Shown here piece after piece: positions 6,619 to 10,916 of a DNA stretch of 10,916 nt. The position numbers and the translations under genes are program-made. The notes under the pieces were generated by a model that searched no databases, had not been told where the DNA came from, and saw only the letters and a list, made by a program, of their open reading frames with translations. The stretch is from Pseudomonadota bacterium (GTDB lineage: Bacteria; Pseudomonadota; Gammaproteobacteria; Steroidobacterales; Steroidobacteraceae): contig QGUO01000083.1 in assembly GCA_003242495.1 (NCBI GenBank), forward strand, positions 1 through 10,916, read 5' to 3'. Numbering within the stretch: position 1 is the stretch's first letter; each line of letters opens with the position of its first letter.

Positions 6619-7662
6619 ATGACGGTGAGACTCAGATCCCTGACAGCATCGGTCGTCGCGCTATGGGTGCTCCCCGGCATGGCGACGGCTGCGGAGCACG
6701 GCACCGGCGCCCGGCAACCTGCCGGCGATACGGGCGTTTCCGCCGGATGGACGCACCCGAGGACCCCCTGGGGCGACCCTGACCTGCAGGGGACTTGGCC
6801 GATCTCGCACCTGATGTCCGTGCCCCTGCAAAGACCGCCCGAGTATGGCGAGCGTCTGTACTTCACGGAGGAGGAGCTGGCGAAGCAGCGCGAAATCGTC
6901 GAGGCGCAGAACAGGCGTTATGCCGAGGAGCGGGCAGAGGGGCGCATCAGCATGGGGCATTGGGTCGAGGACACCGAGCTGCCCACTCAGACCTCCCTCA
7001 TCGTCGATCCGCCGAATGGCCAGTTGCCGCCGCAGACCGATCTCGGCAAGCAGATGTCGGCCGCGCTGGGCAGTGACTGGAATCGCGAGGTTTTCGACAG
7101 CGTCGACGACTTCAGTACCTGGAGCCGCTGCATCACGCGCGGCCTGCCGAACGGCATGATGCCCAATCCCTACAACAACGGCATCCAGATCGTGCAGGCG
7201 CCCGGCTACGTCGTGATCAACATGGAAATGGTCCATGAGGCGCGCATCGTGCCGCTCGGCGACATGCCGCCCCTCGACGAGGAGGTGAAGCAGTGGCTGG
7301 GCGCCTCCCGCGGTCGCTGGGAAGGCAACGTGCTGGTGGTGGAAACGCGCAACTTCAACGGCCGGACGAGCATGACCGACGTCCCGACGCGCGGCTCGCC
7401 CGTGGATCCCCGCGCCAGCAGCACGGCCATGACCATCGTGGAGCGCTTCGAGCGCACCGGCGAGGACAGCCTGATCTACACGATCACCGTGAGCGATCCG
7501 GTCACCCAGACCGCCGATTGGACGGTGCGGGTGCCGTGGAAGCGCGATGACAGCTACCAGCTCTACGAATACGCCTGTCACGAGGACAACCGCGCCGTGC
7601 GCGACTTCATCACGAGCTCACGGGCCAGGCGCGCACAGGAAGCCGCCGCGCAGCAGCCCTAG
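6619..7662 (+). CDS. Secreted protein of unknown function, long paralogue
   Basis: This 347-residue protein has a Sec signal peptide (MTVRLRSL, hydrophobic core to about residue 20, likely cleavage near ATA-AEH at 22-26). The mature part opens with TPWGDPDLQGTWP (49-61) and continues with LIVDPPNGQLPP (127-138), a central PNPYNNGIQIVQAPGYVVI block (182-200), GRWEGNVLVVET (232-243), and a final domain ending near EYACHE (317-322). This architecture belongs to a family of uncharacterised secreted proteins common in Acidobacteria and some Proteobacteria; no activity is known to me and no catalytic motif is evident. The C-terminal half aligns with the next gene, so the two arose by duplication. 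Cys171 and Cys320 are matched in the paralogue. The start at 6619 gives the signal peptide and has AGGA about 8 bases upstream. Confidence 0.85.
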   Translation: MTVRLRSLTASVVALWVLPGMATAAEHGTGARQPAGDTGVSAGWTHPRTPWGDPDLQGTWPISHLMSVPLQRPPEYGERLYFTEEELAKQREIVEAQNRRYAEERAEGRISMGHWVEDTELPTQTSLIVDPPNGQLPPQTDLGKQMSAALGSDWNREVFDSVDDFSTWSRCITRGLPNGMMPNPYNNGIQIVQAPGYVVINMEMVHEARIVPLGDMPPLDEEVKQWLGASRGRWEGNVLVVETRNFNGRTSMTDVPTRGSPVDPRASSTAMTIVERFERTGEDSLIYTITVSDPVTQTADWTVRVPWKRDDSYQLYEYACHEDNRAVRDFITSSRARRAQEAAAQQP

Positions 7663-7735
7663 CGATGGCGCGTCTTCGTTCTGAAAGCGCTCGTATCGAC
7701 GCGGATTCGAGATCATCGGACCAAGTGAATCATCC

Positions 7736-8560
7736 ATGTATCGATCCCTTCGCATGAAAGTGGCCACCGGATGCATACGGTCGGTCGCGTGCGGTCTCGC
7801 GCTGCTGGGCTCGTGGGCGATCGGTGCATCGGCCGCCGCCGACGTGCCAAGGCTGGGCGGAAAGCCCAACCTGAACGGCATCTGGCAGGCCATGAATTCC
7901 GCCAACTGGAACCTGGAAGCGCACTCGGCGCAGAAAATCGATTCGCAATGGGCGCTCGGGGCGCTGTTCGCGATCCCGGCCGGCAAGAGCGTAGTGGTCG
8001 GGGGCAAGATTCCTTATCTGCCGGAGGCGTTGCAGGCGCGCGAGAAGTTCCGTGCCGAATGGCCCCTGTCCGACCCGGAAACCTTCTGTTACCTGCCAGG
8101 CATTCCGCGCGCGACCTACATGCCCCATCCCTTCCAGATCATCCAGGGGGATCGGGACATCCTGATGGTCTACAGCTACGCGACCGCCAATCGCACGATT
8201 TTCATGAAGCATCATGAGGAGCCGCCCATCGACACCTGGATGGGACGCTCCAATGGCCGCTGGGAGGGCGACACGCTGGTCGTGGAAACCACCGGGTTCA
8301 ACGGGCGGGCCCACCTCGATCGCGCAGGCAATCACTTCAGTCCCAGTCTGAAAGTCACCGAGCGTTTCACCCTCGAGAACGCGAACGTCATCCGCTACGA
8401 GGCGACGCTGGAGGATCCGCAGACCTACTCGCGGCCGTGGACCATCCGGATGCCGCTTTACAAGCATGTCGAGCCGGATGCCGAGCTGCTGGAGTTCAAG
8501 TGTGTCCCGTTCGTCGAGGAGCTGCTGTACAAGGATCTGGAAGTCGCCGGGCATGAGTGA
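7736..8560 (+). CDS. Secreted protein of unknown function, short paralogue
   Basis: This protein has up to 274 residues and a signal peptide whose hydrophobic core lies at about 18-32, with likely cleavage near ASA-AAD (31-36). It keeps the family opening in shortened form, GGKPNLNGIW (41-50). It then has CYLPGIPRATYMPHPFQII (118-136) and GRWEGDTLVVETTGFNG (174-190), and ends after LLEFKCVP (251-258). It lacks the long N-terminal segment of its upstream paralogue, including the DPPNG block. Cys118 and Cys256 correspond to Cys171 and Cys320 there. Function is unknown. It follows the long paralogue by 73 bases and is probably in the same transcript. The start is uncertain: the ATG at 7736 or the ATG at 7754 (residue 7); neither has a good ribosome binding site, and both leave a usable signal peptide. 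Confidence 0.85.
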   Translation: MYRSLRMKVATGCIRSVACGLALLGSWAIGASAAADVPRLGGKPNLNGIWQAMNSANWNLEAHSAQKIDSQWALGALFAIPAGKSVVVGGKIPYLPEALQAREKFRAEWPLSDPETFCYLPGIPRATYMPHPFQIIQGDRDILMVYSYATANRTIFMKHHEEPPIDTWMGRSNGRWEGDTLVVETTGFNGRAHLDRAGNHFSPSLKVTERFTLENANVIRYEATLEDPQTYSRPWTIRMPLYKHVEPDAELLEFKCVPFVEELLYKDLEVAGHE

Positions 8561-8604
8561 ACGTCGGCAACCAGGAAGATTTCGCAACGACCGGAGAGCG
8601 ATTC

Positions 8605-9042
8605 ATGCTGAAGTGCGCTAGCGCCTGCGCCGGCTTGTTGGCCCTTGCGTTGAGCCTGCCGCCCGCCGCCCGGGCTCATCATTCCTTTGCGGCCGAGTTC
8701 GATGCCTCCAAGGTGGTGCACCTGGAAGGCACCGTCGTCAAGTTCGCATGGGTCAATCCGCATTCCTGGATCTACATCGACGTCGAGAAGCCGGATGGCA
8801 CCGTCGAGCAATGGCGAATCGAAGGCGGCGCACCCAGCCTGTTGCTGCGTCGCGGCTGGAACCGCGATTCACTGCCGCCGGGCACCAGGATCATCGTCAA
8901 TGCCTTTCCGGCTCGCGACGGTGATTTCCGGGCAAGCCCGCGCGACATCACCTTGCCCGACGGGCGCCAGCTCGACATCGGGTCTTCGTATCAGATGAAT
9001 CGAGGCGCCAGGAAGGAAGCGGACACGCCCGAGAAGAAGTAA
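8605..9042 (+). CDS. DUF6152 family secreted protein
   Basis: This 145-residue protein has a signal peptide (Lys3, hydrophobic core about 8-18) ending in PPAARA, so the mature protein probably begins HHSFAAEFD (25-33). It carries the DUF6152 hallmarks: the HHSF start, a strand with LEGTVVKFAWVNPHSWIYIDV split over residues 40-60, and a later GDFRASPRDITLPDGR region (106-121). The fold is probably a small beta barrel; its function is unknown. The first residue after the predicted cleavage is His, with more His at 26 and 53, so metal binding is conceivable. It starts 44 bases after the short paralogue. The ATG at 8605 has GGAG about 9 bases upstream. An in-frame GTG at 8557 would put 16 hydrophilic residues before the signal peptide and is less likely. 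Confidence 0.87.
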   Translation: MLKCASACAGLLALALSLPPAARAHHSFAAEFDASKVVHLEGTVVKFAWVNPHSWIYIDVEKPDGTVEQWRIEGGAPSLLLRRGWNRDSLPPGTRIIVNAFPARDGDFRASPRDITLPDGRQLDIGSSYQMNRGARKEADTPEKK

Positions 9043-9060
9043 CGGCTCGACGTCCCGGCG

Positions 9061-9097
9061 GCATCGCGCCGCGCGCGTCCGGTGCCGCGCGGGATGC
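9061..9097 (+). terminator. G+C-rich hairpin after the DUF6152 gene (possible transcript end)
   Basis: GCATC (9061-9065) pairs with GATGC (9093-9097). After a 3-base bulge, CCGCGCG (9069-9075) pairs with CGCGCGG (9086-9092) around a 10-base loop. The hairpin begins 19 bases after the stop codon. There is no T-run, so it may stabilise or attenuate the transcript rather than end it fully. Confidence 0.35.
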
Positions 9098-9103
9098 TGG
9101 GAA

Positions 9104-9119
9104 CGACACGGGCGTGTCG
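9104..9119. promoter_or_regulatory. Perfect dyad upstream of the quinoprotein gene
   Basis: CGACACG and CGTGTCG form perfect 7-base arms separated by GG. The site lies about 90 bases before the proposed quinoprotein start, where an operator could be expected. No other copy was seen in the window, and no regulator for it is evident. Confidence 0.35.
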
Positions 9120-9205
9120 GATCGCTCGGCGCTGAGTCGGCATGGCCGGTACGTCCCGCGACGGCGACGAGAGACATCGATTCTGGTCCGGAGGCAACGA
9201 GAACC

Positions 9206-10916
9206 TTGGCATGGCGACTGTCGCTCACCGGGGCGGCGCTGATCCTCACTGCAGCGGCGCACGGGCAAACGCTTTTCGCAAAAGACCCGGGTGTGCAGTT
9301 CAGCGCGGAGCAGGCCGCGCGTGGAGAAACGGCGTACGCACGGGCCTGCGTCGCGTGTCACGGCGCCGCGCTGGAGGGTAGTCAGTTCGGCCCGGCCTTG
9401 AAGGGTGAGGCATTCCGCAGCCGCTGGCGCGGCCGGTCCCGAGCCGAGCTGTTCGAGCTGATGCGCACGACCATGCCGCCGCGCGGCCTGGGCGCAGTGA
9501 GCGCGCAGGCCTATGCCGACATCGAAGCCTATGTCCTGCGGGAGAACGGGATCGAGCCCTCTGCCCTTGCGCAGGAGGACGCGCCGGCCGCCAAGCCGCG
9601 GGCCGTGCAGGCCTCGGCGAGCGAGGCGTCCATCATGACGCCCGCGCGAGCGGAGCAGGATGCCTTCCTCGAGGCCGCGCTGAGCGCCCGCGCGGCGAAA
9701 CTTGCCCGGCTCACGCCCGTGACGGACGCGTTGCTCGCGGATCCACCGCCCGCCGATTGGCTGGTCTGGCGTCGGACGTACGATGGTCTCGGTTTCAGCC
9801 CGCTCGCCCAGATCGATCGGTCGAATGTGGGGCGCTTGCGCACGGCATGGAGCTGGGCGCTGCCCGAGAGCGGCAACGAGATCACCCCGCTGGTGCACGG
9901 CGGGGTGATGTTCGTGTACAGCGGTCCCGTGGTGCAGGCGCTGGACGCCGCCACCGGGGAGCTGCTCTGGCAATACCTGCGCGCCTTGCCGGACGGCCTC
10001 GACAACGGCCGCGGGTCACGCATGAAAACGCTGGCGCTGCACGGCGAGAAGCTGTTCGCACCGACGGCGGACGGCCATGTGATTGCGCTGGACATGCGCA
10101 CCGGCGCCCTGTTGTGGGACCAGGCCGTGGTCGTGAACGACGCCGCTCCGACGCCGGTCGGCCTGCAGTTGAACGGCGGGCCGATCGTTGCCGGCGGCAA
10201 GGTGATCATCGGCGTCAGTCTCGGCATACAGACCGGCGGCGGCTGCTACATCGTCGGGCTCGATGTCGAGACCGGCGAGGAGCGCTGGCGTTTCCACACC
10301 ATTGCGCGTCCCGGTGAGCCGGGCGGCGACACCTGGAACGACGCGCCGCTCGAAGAACGCTTCGGCGGCGGCGTCTGGACGGCGGGCAGCTACGATCCGG
10401 AGCTCGATCTGGTGTACTTCGGGATCGCCAATACCTACACCACGGCGACGTTGCTGGAGCCGCGTCCCGGCGCCGACGGTGTGACTAACAACGACGCTTT
10501 GTACACCAACGCCACCGTCGCGCTGCGTCCGCGCACGGGAGAGCTGGTCTGGCACTACCAGCACCACCCGCGCGATGTGTGGGATCTCGACTGGGTGTAC
10601 GAGCAATCCATCGTCACGCTCGAGATCGAGGGCCGTCCCAGGAAGGTGGTCGTCACCGGCGGCAAGACCGCCATCTTCGACGTCGTGGATGCGGCCACCG
10701 GGACCTGGATTTTCTCGGAGGATCTGGGCGTCCAGAATGTCATCGCCGCGATCGATCCGGTGACGGGCGAGAAAACGATCAACCCCGCCGTGTTGCCTGA
10801 AAAAGGCAAGACCAAGCTGGTCTGTCCCGGAAACTTCGGTGCGCGCAATTGGCCGGCGACGGCCATGCATCCCGAGACGAAGCGTATGTACGTGCCCATC
10901 ATGGAATCCTGCGCGG
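9206..10916 (+). CDS. PQQ-dependent dehydrogenase with N-terminal cytochrome c, 3' end cut off
   Basis: 570 residues are visible and the frame is open to the window edge. Residues 1-18 form a signal peptide. A class I cytochrome c domain follows, with the haem site CVACH (48-52) and probable Met90 ligand in TMPPRG. After a linker (about 110-180), the quinoprotein beta-propeller begins at DWLVWRRTYDG (184-194), with propeller motifs such as LDAATGELLW and LDVETGEERWRF, GGDTW (373-377) and FGIAN (Asn409, a PQQ/metal contact by alignment). The catalytic Asp is probably Asp460 in VWDLDW. Members oxidise alcohols or sugars in the periplasm and pass electrons to cytochrome c. Oddities: no vicinal Cys pair; no Glu at the usual metal-ligand position (region 337-347 reads VSLGIQTGGGC); Asp462 two residues after Asp460. 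No in-frame ATG precedes the signal peptide, so the start is placed at TTG 9206 with GGAGG at 9190-9194. The substrate is unknown. Confidence 0.88.
   Translation, partial: MAWRLSLTGAALILTAAAHGQTLFAKDPGVQFSAEQAARGETAYARACVACHGAALEGSQFGPALKGEAFRSRWRGRSRAELFELMRTTMPPRGLGAVSAQAYADIEAYVLRENGIEPSALAQEDAPAAKPRAVQASASEASIMTPARAEQDAFLEAALSARAAKLARLTPVTDALLADPPPADWLVWRRTYDGLGFSPLAQIDRSNVGRLRTAWSWALPESGNEITPLVHGGVMFVYSGPVVQALDAATGELLWQYLRALPDGLDNGRGSRMKTLALHGEKLFAPTADGHVIALDMRTGALLWDQAVVVNDAAPTPVGLQLNGGPIVAGGKVIIGVSLGIQTGGGCYIVGLDVETGEERWRFHTIARPGEPGGDTWNDAPLEERFGGGVWTAGSYDPELDLVYFGIANTYTTATLLEPRPGADGVTNNDALYTNATVALRPRTGELVWHYQHHPRDVWDLDWVYEQSIVTLEIEGRPRKVVVTGGKTAIFDVVDAATGTWIFSEDLGVQNVIAAIDPVTGEKTINPAVLPEKGKTKLVCPGNFGARNWPATAMHPETKRMYVPIMESCA

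Noticed and set aside
8557..8604. Upstream GTG start for the DUF6152 protein, overlapping the previous stop
   Set aside because: It would place 16 polar residues before the signal peptide; the ATG at 8605 has its own ribosome binding site and gives a normal signal peptide.
9142..9381. 79-residue plus-strand open frame starting before the quinoprotein
   Set aside because: It is out of frame with the cytochrome c motif, has no domain and overlaps the quinoprotein coding region.
1..10916. CRISPR array, tRNA or rRNA gene, insertion sequence or phage integration site
   Set aside because: No spaced direct repeats, tRNA-like cloverleaf, transposase-like protein or terminal inverted repeats were found by reading; a covariance-model and repeat search would be decisive.

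Overview
The window is G+C-rich (about two thirds by eye) with tightly packed bacterial genes. It suggests a free-living aerobic proteobacterium. The families of secreted 'PWGDPDLQGTW' proteins, the DUF6152 protein and the PQQ/cytochrome c dehydrogenase are common in Steroidobacter-like Gammaproteobacteria and in Acidobacteria, so the exact lineage is an inference. I see no tRNA, rRNA, CRISPR array, insertion sequence or phage gene.

Layout. Positions 1-467 hold no convincing gene. A single-domain universal stress protein (468-902, +) faces, stop to stop with 9 bases between, a two-gene minus-strand unit. That unit is a FAD-dependent oxidoreductase (3616-2048) followed by a polysaccharide pyruvyl transferase family protein (2039-912), and both look cytosolic. 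Divergent from it is a small bicistron: an SRPBCC/AHSA1 protein (3850-4302) and an overlapping ArsR-type repressor (4283-4618). Two copies of the dyad GCAAC-N6-GTTGC lie in front of the bicistron and look like the repressor's operators.

The right half encodes exported proteins. A type B carboxylesterase with a signal peptide (6321-4681, -) is divergent from a plus-strand row of two secreted paralogues of unknown function (6619-7662 and 7736-8560), a small DUF6152 protein (8605-9042), and a quinoprotein with an N-terminal cytochrome c domain that runs off the right edge (9206-10916). The quinoprotein is open to the end of the window, shows no ATG start in frame, and most likely starts at a TTG codon.

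Working model (inference): the right half is a periplasmic module that hydrolyses an ester and oxidises the released alcohol, passing electrons through the fused cytochrome c. The two paralogues and the DUF6152 protein would be accessory or binding proteins of unknown role. The quinoprotein carries an Asp-Leu-Asp at the catalytic position, lacks the vicinal cysteines, and has no Glu at the usual metal-ligand site. This uncharacterised set is the most interesting content of the window. The ArsR/SRPBCC pair with its twin operators is the clearest regulatory signal.
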